Under the pieces are notes generated by a model. It was not told the origin of the DNA and did not search any database. It saw only the letters and a program-made list of their open reading frames with translations. From Gemmatimonadota bacterium (GTDB taxonomy: Bacteria; Latescibacterota; UBA2968; UBA8231): 13,968 bases of DNA. Within the stretch, counting starts at the first letter, position 1, and each line of letters begins with the position of its first letter. A program made the translations under genes and the position numbers. The stretch covers positions 1 to 13,968 of the forward strand of contig VXZF01000020.1 of NCBI GenBank assembly GCA_009845645.1, read 5' to 3'. Shown in pieces: positions 6,801-13,625 of this stretch.

Positions 6801-8180
6801 CTAGTAAGAAATCCCAAAGAGAATCATCATCTCGTCTGTTGACAACAAACCGAAATTGACCTCTTCGTCGGTCGTATTGTCATAGGTTGCCTCTAACCTG
6901 AAGCCTTCCCCTGATTCTAGGACGAGAGGGGAGTCGAATCTCAGGATCGGCGGGTGTTCCCAGTCGTAAGCGATGTAGATAAGCTCGCCGTCGTGCGCTC
7001 CCCCGATCATTTCGACCCGGAATTCGACCATGAGCTGATGAGCGTGAGAGAGTAGCTGCACAATGTGGGTCCGCTCGGAGAAGGTAAAATCCCTCTCTAT
7101 GGTCGTCACCTCTCCAGCCGGCAGGGAGATATCGAGATTGTTCAAAGAAAAAAAACGCGCCTCGTGCTCGACTTCAGATGGGTCGGCAAAGTGCAAGTTG
7201 GTATAGACCTCGCCGGTAATGGGCTGATTGGTGCGATTGACATAGTGCGAGTTGAGGTCGAGCAGGGTGTTCTTGGGTAGCCGAACCGCCACTCCAGGTG
7301 GCAGGGAGACATCAATGGAAGGCCATTGACTGCCAGCGACTGGCAGGTGATAAAATTGCGTTAGTATGGTTGAAAGGACGTACTGGCCGGCCCCGTTGTG
7401 CAAGTCGCGATATTCGTAGGGTTCCGGCATGCGCTCGGGGGGTATGTCATCTTGGAATGTGTAAAGCAAGAAGTGGTGCGAGCCGGACTTCATCGAGATC
7501 TGGACGCGCTCTAGGAATACATCGTCTTCGTTGTTCAGCGGATGCACGACAAAGATCTCGCGCTCGTTGTTGGGCTGTATTTCGAAAGGCGGCAAGTGCA
7601 GTTGGATGCCGTTTTCCGGCTCGGCTAGCGGCTTGAACTCCGGCACTTCGTAGCGCGACTTGTCCTGCAAAAGGTCTGGGTCGGCTACGTGGCCCGTCTC
7701 CGGTGCGCCAGCCTCGATCCAAGCGCGGATGAAAGCCAACTCGCCGTTGGTCAGCGGCTTGTTGCCAAGGGGCATTATTTCCCCGTAGTAGGGATGGTCG
7801 CCGTAGAAGTGCTGCTGGTCGGGCGCGTTGATTTTCTCCCACAAATAGCTTTTGAGGAGGCCGGGCATGCCCTGTCCGAGATCACTAACCCGCATCAGTC
7901 CGTCGGCCGCGGCGGCTGCGTTCGTCGGAGCGGCTCCGACGAGCTGTTCGTAGGCCATATCCGGGGTGAGTACGAGGCCCGACTGACGGCCAAACGAGGT
8001 CCCGGTCGTGTGGCAGCTAACGCATTGGCCGGCGAAAATTTCCGTTTGGATAATGTCCCAAGTCGAATCTGCTTCGTGCCCGATCGTTTGGACCGGCCCC
8101 GGGCCGTCGGCACTACAGCCGAGGAAAACCAAGCCGATGAGTAAGCAGCGGCGGATTGTGCTATATGCGGACGGTAGCAT
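6801..8180 (-). CDS. Lipoprotein with c-type cytochrome motif and PHM-like dicopper monooxygenase domain
   Basis: This protein has 459 residues. An N-terminal signal with a lipobox-like FLGC suggests lipidation at Cys22. A c-type heme motif CVSCH (53-57, nt 8010-8024) follows, with Met136 (EIMPLGNK) as the likely axial ligand and a typical cytochrome tail (FIRAWIEAGAP). The C-terminal part (about 190-459) carries all the copper-ligand positions known from peptidylglycine alpha-hydroxylating monooxygenase: His235-His236 (SGSHHF), His312 (LNSHYVN), His379-x-His381 (LLSHAHQ) and Met451 (STDEMM; compare SSDEM in PHM). A periplasmic, membrane-anchored copper-dependent oxidase or monooxygenase that receives electrons through its own heme is inferred; the substrate is unknown. 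It starts 7 nt after the amidohydrolase stop with no clear ribosome site, so translational coupling is likely. A paralogue with the same domain order lies at 11958-13625. Confidence 0.82.
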   Translation of the reverse strand: MLPSAYSTIRRCLLIGLVFLGCSADGPGPVQTIGHEADSTWDIIQTEIFAGQCVSCHTTGTSFGRQSGLVLTPDMAYEQLVGAAPTNAAAAADGLMRVSDLGQGMPGLLKSYLWEKINAPDQQHFYGDHPYYGEIMPLGNKPLTNGELAFIRAWIEAGAPETGHVADPDLLQDKSRYEVPEFKPLAEPENGIQLHLPPFEIQPNNEREIFVVHPLNNEDDVFLERVQISMKSGSHHFLLYTFQDDIPPERMPEPYEYRDLHNGAGQYVLSTILTQFYHLPVAGSQWPSIDVSLPPGVAVRLPKNTLLDLNSHYVNRTNQPITGEVYTNLHFADPSEVEHEARFFSLNNLDISLPAGEVTTIERDFTFSERTHIVQLLSHAHQLMVEFRVEMIGGAHDGELIYIAYDWEHPPILRFDSPLVLESGEGFRLEATYDNTTDEEVNFGLLSTDEMMILFGISY

Positions 8181-8187
8181 GAAGGGG

Positions 8188-9030
8188 TCAAGTGCCGGCT
8201 CGGTCGATCAGATCGGCTAGGTTCTGGCCCAAGATCAAGCGCTTGTGCTCGTCTGGTACGAACGTGCAGTGCGTGCGGAATGCTTCGAGCGCATGCTGGT
8301 AGGTCATGTTGGTTCGCACCACCGGGTAGTCCGAGCCCCAGCACAGTCGCTGGGGGCCGAAGTGCTCGTAGAGCTGGCGCACGATGTGGTGCGTATCCGA
8401 GTAGGGATAATCCCACGAGACGTGCGAAGCGTAGTGAAAACCCGAGAGCTTGATGTAGATGTTGGGTACCCCGGCCGAGCGCAGAATCTCCTGCAGGTTG
8501 GGGTGTGGCGCTTCCTCGCGCGCGTTGGCCCCGGCCATGTGGTGACAGAGAAAAGTCACCGATGGAAAGCGCTGCGCCAACTCGCGCAACGCCGGCTGCC
8601 ACTGCGGCCCCAAGGCTAGGCTGGCGATCAGGTTCAGATCAGCCGTGGTGTTGAAAAACGCGAGTCCCTCCTCGGACGCGAACCACTCGGTATCGCTTTT
8701 TACGTAGTGAGTATAGCCCTTGAGTTGGTATTTTGCCGCGGCTGCTTTGAGCCGCTCGGCCGCACCTGGGGTGTGGTATTCTGCCGACCAAGAGCAATCC
8801 ACGTCGGCGAATTGTATCAAGCGATCTGGGTAGGCGCGGATTTGCTCGGCGACATAGTCGTTGTTGTGGGGATTGTGCTCGATGCGAGCGCAGACCAGCA
8901 CGGCCTTATCGACGCCGTTGCGGTCCATTTCCCACAGCAGTTGCTCGACCCGGCCGCGGCTGTTGTGATCGGGCACGGGCGGCTCGTAGGGCCAGTATTC
9001 CCAAGCGTGGGTATGCGAGTCGATTATCAT
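8188..9030 (-). CDS. Amidohydrolase-family (TIM-barrel) metal-dependent hydrolase
   Basis: This protein has 280 residues and no signal peptide, so it is cytoplasmic. The N-terminal metal motif is DSHTH (His6, His8), a histidine pair His163-His164 follows in FLCHHMAGANA, and the catalytic aspartate is Asp234 in CWGSDYP. This is the amidohydrolase-2 pattern seen in lactonases and decarboxylases such as 2-pyrone-4,6-dicarboxylate hydrolase, aminocarboxymuconate semialdehyde decarboxylase and sugar lactonases. The substrate cannot be chosen from the sequence. It is the first gene of a two-gene operon with the cytochrome/copper lipoprotein, so it might process the product of that oxygenase. No strong Shine-Dalgarno precedes the ATG. 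A promoter-like pair lies about 50-78 nt upstream. Confidence 0.85.
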   Translation of the reverse strand: MIIDSHTHAWEYWPYEPPVPDHNSRGRVEQLLWEMDRNGVDKAVLVCARIEHNPHNNDYVAEQIRAYPDRLIQFADVDCSWSAEYHTPGAAERLKAAAAKYQLKGYTHYVKSDTEWFASEEGLAFFNTTADLNLIASLALGPQWQPALRELAQRFPSVTFLCHHMAGANAREEAPHPNLQEILRSAGVPNIYIKLSGFHYASHVSWDYPYSDTHHIVRQLYEHFGPQRLCWGSDYPVVRTNMTYQHALEAFRTHCTFVPDEHKRLILGQNLADLIDRAGT

Positions 9031-9078
9031 AAAGAAGCCTAAGAAGTGTGGTTGTTAAGCGTTAGTGGCGTATGGCAA

Positions 9079-9108
9079 AAGATACTGAAAAAAAGAGTCC
9101 TCTGCCAA
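9079..9108 (-). promoter_or_regulatory. Candidate sigma-70 promoter for the amidohydrolase-cytochrome/copper operon
   Basis: Read on the minus strand, TTGGCA (9103-9108) and TATCTT (9079-9084) are 18 bp apart, with a T-rich spacer. Transcription would start near 9072, leaving a leader of about 40 nt before the ATG at 9030. It lies downstream of the terminator that ends the preceding operon. Confidence 0.4.
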
Positions 9109-9190
9109 ACTGGGTATTGGACGTTGCACAAGGATGTGGTTGGACAAGTTCCACTCTTGCAACCGTCGAGGTTGGCCCTGACCGGAGCAC

Positions 9191-9222
9191 AAAAAACGCG
9201 GAGCAGACGAGCTACTCCGCGT
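9191..9222 (-). terminator. Rho-independent terminator after the CpxP/Spy-like gene
   Basis: On the minus strand, an 8-bp stem ACGCGGAG/CTCCGCGT (arms 9215-9222 and 9196-9203) has two further inner pairs beyond a mismatch. It is followed by a run of six T (9191-9196, overlapping the end of the stem by one base). It sits 26 nt after the stop codon and separates the sigma-factor operon from the amidohydrolase operon on the same strand. The rest of 9031-9247 holds only the candidate promoter above. Confidence 0.8.
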
Positions 9223-9247
9223 CGTAAAAGAAAGTAGGAATCGGTGC

Positions 9248-9826
9248 TTACCGCTTGCCGCGCCAGCGCCTGCCGCCGTAAAACGCCTCGTCCTTCATCT
9301 CTTCGAGCTTTTCGCGCTGCTCGTCGGTCAAGACGCTTTCCAAAGCCGTGCGGTGCTTTTGACGCGTTTCGCGTATTTCTGTGCGCTGCTCCTGGCGCAA
9401 TTCTTTGAACTGTTCCTTCTGTTCGTCGGTCAGGTCCAGTCTTGAGAACGCGCCCTGCCCGCCGCGCCGCATGTCGTGCCGATCCTTGCCCTTGCCGCCG
9501 CGCCGGTCGAAAAACTTGCCGCGCTTGTCGCGCATTTCTTTGAGGGTCTCCTGCTGCTCGTCGGTCAAAATGTTCATTACGGCTTCGCGCTGCTCTTTGC
9601 CCATGGCGGCCATGGCCTTGCGCTGCTCGCGCCTGGCTTCCACGTGCTCCTTGCGCAACGCTTGCAATTGCTCCTTCTGCTCGTCGGTTAGGTCGAGACG
9701 CCCCAGCATCCACGGCGTGGGCTGTCGGTGCTCCCGCATCTTTTCCCCGCGCTCGGCTACGGCTACGGTGGCCAGCGCGCCGAGTGCTAGCGCGACGCCG
9801 GCTGAGATGATCCATTTCTTTTTCAT
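9248..9826 (-). CDS. Periplasmic CpxP/Spy-like LTxxQ protein with internal duplication
   Basis: This exported protein has 192 residues. The signal peptide MKKKWIISAGVALALGALATVAVA probably ends at Ala24 before Glu25. The mature part is highly charged and helical. It holds four copies of LTDEQ, starting at residues 46, 87, 132 and 166, arranged as two related units (about 44-106 and 130-182), each opening with RLDLTDEQKEQ. Ordinary CpxP and Spy have two LTxxQ motifs in one unit, so this looks like a tandem duplication joined by a Gly/Arg/Lys-rich linker. There is no cysteine; His33, His61, His117 and His158 are spread out. The family acts as periplasmic chaperones or metal-linked stress proteins. 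GGAG at 9835-9838 gives a well-placed ribosome site. It is the last gene of the sigma-factor operon and is probably its effector or feedback sensor. Confidence 0.82.
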   Translation of the reverse strand: MKKKWIISAGVALALGALATVAVAERGEKMREHRQPTPWMLGRLDLTDEQKEQLQALRKEHVEARREQRKAMAAMGKEQREAVMNILTDEQQETLKEMRDKRGKFFDRRGGKGKDRHDMRRGGQGAFSRLDLTDEQKEQFKELRQEQRTEIRETRQKHRTALESVLTDEQREKLEEMKDEAFYGGRRWRGKR

Positions 9827-9861
9827 TTTACGTTCTCCGCATTGGGTGGTTAATTGGGTTC

Positions 9862-9899
9862 GCCGCTAGTTAGCGGCTCGTGAGAAATGGCCGTTTCTC
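9862..9899. repeat. Two small adjacent inverted repeats between the LTxxQ-like genes
   Basis: GCCGCT-AGTT-AGCGGC (9862-9877) and GAGAAA-TGGCCG-TTTCTC (9882-9899) lie in the 105-bp gap between the two periplasmic protein genes. Neither is followed by a T run on the minus strand, so they look like mRNA processing or stability hairpins rather than full terminators. No function is shown. Confidence 0.4.
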
Positions 9900-9931
9900 T
9901 TCTCTACGCCCCATTAGACCACCGATTGATG

Positions 9932-10342
9932 CTATTCATTCCCGTGCGGTTTCATTTTTTTGTGTCGCGGCCGCTCGCGCCAAGGTCCCATCAGTTCCCC
10001 GAAGCGCCGCTGTCGCCGATCTAGCCGCCGCAGTTGCTCTTCAGACAACAGGGGGGCCAGTTCGGCTCGCGTCGCATCCAACTGCTCCTTTAGTGCCTCC
10101 CGGTGCTTGGCATTGAGTTCGCGGAGCGCGGCGGCGTGTCGGCGCAGCACGTCCCGCACGGCTTGGCGCTGCTCTTCGTCTTGCGGCGCGATCAACCGCT
10201 CGGTGCTACGAACGAAGTGACGGGGATGCGGAATGGGCCGCAGGCGGTCGCGGACAAACCACCCGGAGAGCAGGGTCCCAATCAGCACGCCGATGAGCAG
10301 GGTACTAAAGAGAATGAGCGCACCTTTAGTTCTCCCTCGCAT
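9932..10342 (-). CDS. Membrane-anchored periplasmic sensor-like protein (CnrX/heavy-metal-sensor-like)
   Basis: This protein has 136 residues: a short basic N-terminus, one membrane span (about 8-29), then a helical, charged periplasmic domain (about 53-115) that includes LLSEEQLRRL, a variant of the LTxxQ motif. The tail is rich in Lys, Arg and His. Size and layout match the membrane-anchored periplasmic metal-sensor proteins found in ECF operons (CnrX type), but there is no classical metal-binding signature: His39, His42, His69, His80, His127 and His133 are present and Cys is absent. It begins one base after the anti-sigma stop codon, so the two are probably co-translated. It may control release of the anti-sigma factor. 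Family assignment rests on architecture and the LTxxQ-like motif, not on strong identity. Confidence 0.7.
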   Translation of the reverse strand: MRGRTKGALILFSTLLIGVLIGTLLSGWFVRDRLRPIPHPRHFVRSTERLIAPQDEEQRQAVRDVLRRHAAALRELNAKHREALKEQLDATRAELAPLLSEEQLRRLDRRQRRFGELMGPWRERPRHKKMKPHGNE

Positions 10343-10343
10343 G

Positions 10344-10754
10344 TCACATGTCCAGTACGTACGCCGCTTCGGGCGTGGCAGGCACGGCGGCGAAAATAGC
10401 GGCGAAGAACGAGGCGTCGTCGCCGATGAGTTCGCGCTCGTTCCAATTGCTCAGCGCCAAAAAGGCGACCACTGCTATAGCGACCGGGGCGAGGGGGCGA
10501 AAGAGCCACACGAGGGCGTCGGTGAGGCTTTCTTCGCGTTCGCTCTTGATGCGCTGCGCGACGCGAGTGGCAAAGAACGGCCGGAACGAGTCGGCACGGC
10601 TTTCCTGCAAAAGGCCGCTGACTTTTTGCAGGTGCTCCCATTCGGCGCGGAGCTCTTCGTCCGTAGCTAGGGCGCGCTCGAATACCTCGCGCTCGCTCGC
10701 GCTCAATTCGCCGGTCAGCGCCCGTAGCATTTCGCTGCGATAGCTGTCAGTCAT
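10344..10754 (-). CDS. Membrane anti-sigma factor, zinc-independent type
   Basis: This protein has 136 residues. The N-terminal cytoplasmic domain (1-80) has the anti-sigma look: MLRALTGELSASEREVFERAL followed by EELRAEWEHLQKVSGLL. One membrane span is at about 85-102 (FRPLAPVAIAVVAFLALS), with a short periplasmic tail ending in VLDM. The HxxxCxxC zinc motif of ZAS-type anti-sigma factors is absent; there is no cysteine at all. The ATG overlaps the sigma gene's stop by 8 nt (10747-10754), the usual coupling that keeps sigma and anti-sigma in balance. It should hold the ECF sigma factor at the membrane until a periplasmic signal is received, presumably through the sensor-like protein encoded next. 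Confidence 0.82.
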   Translation of the reverse strand: MTDSYRSEMLRALTGELSASEREVFERALATDEELRAEWEHLQKVSGLLQESRADSFRPFFATRVAQRIKSEREESLTDALVWLFRPLAPVAIAVVAFLALSNWNERELIGDDASFFAAIFAAVPATPEAAYVLDM

Positions 10755-11343
10755 ATAGGTCCTCGTCTTTGAGGAGGGTCTCTAGCTGTTTCATGCCGCG
10801 CGCGAGCCGCGAGAGCACCGTGCCCTCGGCGATCTCCAACAGCGCAGCCGTCTCCTTGGTCGAATAGCCCTCGATCATCCGCAGCACCACCACCGCTCGG
10901 AAGGCTGGTTTGAGCTGATCGAGGGCCGCCTGCACTACTTGCGCCCGTTCGCTCGCGGCCTGTTCGTCGCGGCCATCGACGCTTGGCTCAGGCGGGGCCT
11001 GTTCGTCGTCGCGGCTCCAGAAGCGCCAGCGCTGTCGCTTGCGGCGCTCTAGCGCGTTGAGCGAGAGGTTGATGGCAATGCGCGTCAAATAGGTGCCCAG
11101 CGCTGCGTCGCCGCGAAACTTGTCCAGCGATTGGTAGAAGCGGACAAAGGTTTCCTGCCCCACGTCATCGGCCTCGTCGCCCGGCCCTAACATGCCCACG
11201 ACTGTGGCAGCTACTTGAGGCTCATAGCGCTCGATTAGGGCGCGCAAGGCCGCTTCGTCACCCGCGCGCGCTTGGTCGATTAGGGCGCGGTCTGTGCCCA
11301 CTTGCTCCGGCATATTATTAGACAATGTAAGGGGCAAAGTCAT
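10747..11343 (-). CDS. ECF-family RNA polymerase sigma factor
   Basis: This is a sigma-70 family extracytoplasmic-function factor of 198 residues. Region 2 spans about 35-100 with the core-binding and promoter-melting segment DDVGQETFVRFYQSLDKF and TYLTRIAINLSLNALERR. Region 4 spans about 135-190 with the helix-turn-helix FRAVVVLRMIEGYSTKETAALLEIAEGTVLSRLARGM. The start at 11343 (MTLPL) is preceded on the minus strand by AGGTGGGG (11345-11352). The next ATG, at 11313, lacks such a site but would also give a complete protein. The frame is open further upstream to 11727, but there it runs antisense to the redoxin gene. It heads a four-gene operon with anti-sigma, sensor-like and CpxP/Spy-like proteins, suggesting an envelope, metal or redox stress response. 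Confidence 0.9.
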   Translation of the reverse strand: MTLPLTLSNNMPEQVGTDRALIDQARAGDEAALRALIERYEPQVAATVVGMLGPGDEADDVGQETFVRFYQSLDKFRGDAALGTYLTRIAINLSLNALERRKRQRWRFWSRDDEQAPPEPSVDGRDEQAASERAQVVQAALDQLKPAFRAVVVLRMIEGYSTKETAALLEIAEGTVLSRLARGMKQLETLLKDEDLYD

Positions 11344-11412
11344 TCCCCACCTAATAAAAATGCGCAAACCGACAGTCTTGCCGTCAGTGCCCAATATCCG
11401 TTTTCTTTTTTT
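11344..11412. promoter_or_regulatory. Divergent intergenic region, sigma operon / redoxin operon
   Basis: Only 69 bp separate the sigma-factor start from the redoxin start, so both operons' promoters must lie here or run into the opposite gene. The end next to the redoxin is a pyrimidine run (TTTTCTTTTTTT, 11401-11412). On the minus strand GAAAAC followed by CGGC or TGTCGG loosely recalls ECF promoters, but the spacing fits poorly. No convincing -35/-10 pair was found for either direction. Confidence 0.4.
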
Positions 11413-11961
11413 ATGCTTGTAGCTATTCTCGCGTCCCTGCTGTTGGTGGGCTGCCGTCCCGACCCCCCCAAAGCCCTCGACCTGGCTGGCAATCCGGTCG
11501 ATCCCTTTGTCAACCGCGCTCCCGCTGCGGTTTTGCTCTTCGTCCAGACCGATTGTCCCATCTCCAACCGCTACGCCCCGACCATAGCGCGTCTCCACGC
11601 TCGCTTCCAGCCGCAAGGCGTTGCGTTCTACTTGGTGTATCCCGACCGCCGCGAGGATGCGGACGCCATCCGCGGCCACGGCCAAGAATATGGCTTGCCG
11701 GGCCAAGCTCTGCGGGACGTGCAGCACGCGCTCGTCAAAAGAGTCGGCGCGACCGTGACTCCAGAAGCCGTGGTGTTAGGTGAGCGCGGCAACATCGTCT
11801 ATCGAGGGCGCATCGACGACCGCTACATGGCCTTGGACCAGATGCGCCCACAGCCGACCCGGAACGACCTTGCAAACGCTCTAGAGGCGGCCCTTGCTGG
11901 TCGTCCCCCAGACCCGAGCGCCACCGAGGCGATTGGCTGCTTTATCGCCGACCTGCAATGA
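11413..11961 (+). CDS. Redoxin (thioredoxin-fold) lipoprotein with CPIS motif
   Basis: This protein has 182 residues from the ATG at 11413. The frame is open back to 11302, but this start places a short hydrophobic segment and lipobox (LLLVGC, Cys14) at the N-terminus. No Shine-Dalgarno is visible before it. The thioredoxin-like fold shows VLLFVQTDCPISNRYAP with Cys48 as the active cysteine, lacking the second cysteine of a CxxC pair. The cis-proline segment is ATVTPEAVV (Pro117), followed by RGRIDDRY. A second cysteine, Cys176 in TEAIGCFIADL, lies near the C-terminus and may be a resolving partner. This CPISNRYAP type is typical of redoxins coded beside cytochrome/copper-monooxygenase proteins. 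It overlaps the next gene by 4 nt (ATGA), so the two products are probably made together and act in the periplasm. Confidence 0.82.
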   Translation: MLVAILASLLLVGCRPDPPKALDLAGNPVDPFVNRAPAAVLLFVQTDCPISNRYAPTIARLHARFQPQGVAFYLVYPDRREDADAIRGHGQEYGLPGQALRDVQHALVKRVGATVTPEAVVLGERGNIVYRGRIDDRYMALDQMRPQPTRNDLANALEAALAGRPPDPSATEAIGCFIADLQ

Positions 11962-13625
11962 CGCGCTATTGGGTATTCTTAGTTGCGGCCTGCTTTGGAT
12001 GCAGTGGAGGGGAAACCCCGACCTTCAACCGCGACATTGCGCCGATCGTCTTTCACAACTGCGCCCCCTGCCACCGGCCCGCTGGCCCGGCTCCCTTTGA
12101 CTTGCTCAGCTATGAGAATGTGAGTGCGCGCGCCGAGCAAATCGCCTTTGTCACCGAGACCCGCTACATGCCGCCGTGGAAGCCCAAGCGCAGCTATGGT
12201 AGCTTTGCCGGTGAGCGCGGATTGAGCGCCGAGCAGATCGCCACTATCCGCCGTTGGGTTGAGCGCGGTAAGCAAGAGGGCCAGTCCGCCGATTTGCCGC
12301 CGCTGCCCCGGTGGGAGAGTGAATGGGAGCTAGGTCAGCCCGATTTAATCGCCTCCATGACGTCGGCCTACACCCTGCGGGCCGATGGCCCAGACATCTT
12401 CCGCAACTTCGCCATCCCGCTGCCCGTTGACTCGACGCGCTACGTCAAGGCGCTAGAGTTCAGGCCGGGCAACGCGCGCATTGTCCATCACGCCACCATG
12501 ATGATCGACCGCAGCGGCGCGGCGCGACGGCGCGACGGACGCGACGGAGCTCCGGGCTTTGATGGCATGAGTTTTGGCGAGGCCGAGGACGCCGACGGGC
12601 ACTTTCTCGGCTGGACCCAGGGCAAGACCCCGTACCCCGGCAGCGACAGCTTGGCTTGGCGGCTCGATCCAGGCACGGACTTGCTGCTACAGTTGCACAT
12701 GTTGCCGACTGGCAAAGAGGAATCCATCGAGGCCCGCGTTGGCCTGTTCTTTGCCGATGCGCCGCCCAAGAGACGCCCGGCCATGCTGCGCTTGGGCCGC
12801 AAAGACATAGATATACCGGCTGGCGCGAGCGACCATTGGATCCGCGATGCGTACCGGCTGCCCGTGGACGTTGAGGTTTTGACCATTTATCCGCACGCGC
12901 ATTACCTCGGCCGGGAAATCCAGGCGTACGCCGAGTTGCCCAACGGAGAGCGGGAGTGGCTTATATGGATTGAGGACTGGGACTTTAACTGGCAGGACGA
13001 CTACCGATTTGCCGCGCCGGTCTTCTTGCCGGCTGGTGCGACGTTGGTCATGGAATACGCGTACGATAACTCCGCGCAAAACCCTCGCCAGCCCCACGAT
13101 CCACCCGTGCGGGTGCGCTACGGGCTGCACTCGACCGACGAGATGGGCGACCTGACGCTGCAGATTTTGCCGCGCCGCTCCGAAGACTTAGAGCGACTCC
13201 GGCGCGACTTCTACCGCAAGTGGCTGGGGCAGGAAATCGACGGGTACAAGAAGCTGCTCGAAGCTGACCCTCAAGACTGGGACACCCACCACACCTTGGC
13301 CATGTTCTACATGCGCTCTGGCCAGCGTCCGTTGGCGCTGGAGCATTTCGAGTTGGCGCTGGAATACAACCCGGACTACCCGGAGGCGCACGTGAACTTT
13401 GGGATCGCGCTAGCCCAAGGCCGCGAATGGGAGCAGGCCGTCGCCCACTTTGAACGAGCCTTGCAGAGCAATCCCGATTTTGCCGAGGCCCATTTTAACT
13501 TGGGACTGATGTTGGAGATGCTGGGCCGCTCGGCCGAGGCCAAGCCCCACTTCGACGCCGTCATTCGCCAGCGGCCCGATATGGCTGAGGCCATCCAACA
13601 GCGCTTGGCCAAGCTGCGCCGCTAA
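11958..13625 (+). CDS. Lipoprotein: c-type cytochrome motif, PHM-like dicopper monooxygenase domain and TPR repeats
   Basis: This protein has 555 residues. A hydrophobic N-terminus with LVAAC suggests lipidation at Cys12 (Cys15 is an alternative). The heme motif CAPCH (35-39) is followed by the likely axial Met71 in RYMPPWKPK. The central region carries the PHM-type copper ligands: His177-His178 (RIVHHAT), His247 (LLLQLHMLP), His313-x-His315 (IYPHAHY) and Met396 (HSTDEMGD). Residues about 441-542 form three TPR-like repeats (for example PEAHVNFGIALAQGREWEQAVAHFERAL), suggesting protein-protein contacts. This is the same cytochrome-copper order as the protein at 6801-8180, plus the TPR tail. 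A periplasmic copper oxygenase fed by its own heme, with the redoxin as partner or maturation factor, is inferred; the substrate is unknown. Its TAA overlaps the stop of the convergent gene by 4 nt. Confidence 0.85.
   Translation: MTRYWVFLVAACFGCSGGETPTFNRDIAPIVFHNCAPCHRPAGPAPFDLLSYENVSARAEQIAFVTETRYMPPWKPKRSYGSFAGERGLSAEQIATIRRWVERGKQEGQSADLPPLPRWESEWELGQPDLIASMTSAYTLRADGPDIFRNFAIPLPVDSTRYVKALEFRPGNARIVHHATMMIDRSGAARRRDGRDGAPGFDGMSFGEAEDADGHFLGWTQGKTPYPGSDSLAWRLDPGTDLLLQLHMLPTGKEESIEARVGLFFADAPPKRRPAMLRLGRKDIDIPAGASDHWIRDAYRLPVDVEVLTIYPHAHYLGREIQAYAELPNGEREWLIWIEDWDFNWQDDYRFAAPVFLPAGATLVMEYAYDNSAQNPRQPHDPPVRVRYGLHSTDEMGDLTLQILPRRSEDLERLRRDFYRKWLGQEIDGYKKLLEADPQDWDTHHTLAMFYMRSGQRPLALEHFELALEYNPDYPEAHVNFGIALAQGREWEQAVAHFERALQSNPDFAEAHFNLGLMLEMLGRSAEAKPHFDAVIRQRPDMAEAIQQRLAKLRR
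12523..12547 (+). repeat. Short GC-rich tandem repeat inside the copper-monooxygenase domain
   Basis: Three copies of CGCGACGG (12523-12530, 12531-12538, 12540-12547) encode part of an Arg/Asp/Gly-rich loop (ARRRDGRDGAPG) between the copper ligands His178 and His247. The unit is not a multiple of three, so slippage would shift the frame. The frame is intact here. Confidence 0.5.

Noticed and set aside
9146..9152. GGAACTT on the minus strand, resembling an ECF -35 box before the amidohydrolase operon
   Set aside because: No matching -10 element was found at 16-17 bp, so a single heptamer match was not counted as a promoter.
9046..9237. Small plus-strand open frame (63 codons) in the gap before the CpxP/Spy-like gene
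   Set aside because: It covers a terminator and a promoter-like sequence, has no ribosome site, and shows no protein-like pattern.
9039..9815. Minus-strand open frame of 258 codons overlapping the CpxP/Spy-like gene
   Set aside because: It is an Arg/Ala-rich shift of the real gene and runs through its terminator; the real gene has a signal peptide and LTDEQ repeats.
11302..11412. Upstream extension of the redoxin frame to 11302
   Set aside because: It would put hydrophilic residues before the lipoprotein signal and overlap the sigma gene; ATG at 11413 gives the expected short signal and lipobox.
11344..11727. Upstream extension of the sigma-factor frame to 11727
   Set aside because: It lies antisense to the redoxin gene and has no sigma homology; a ribosome site supports 11343.
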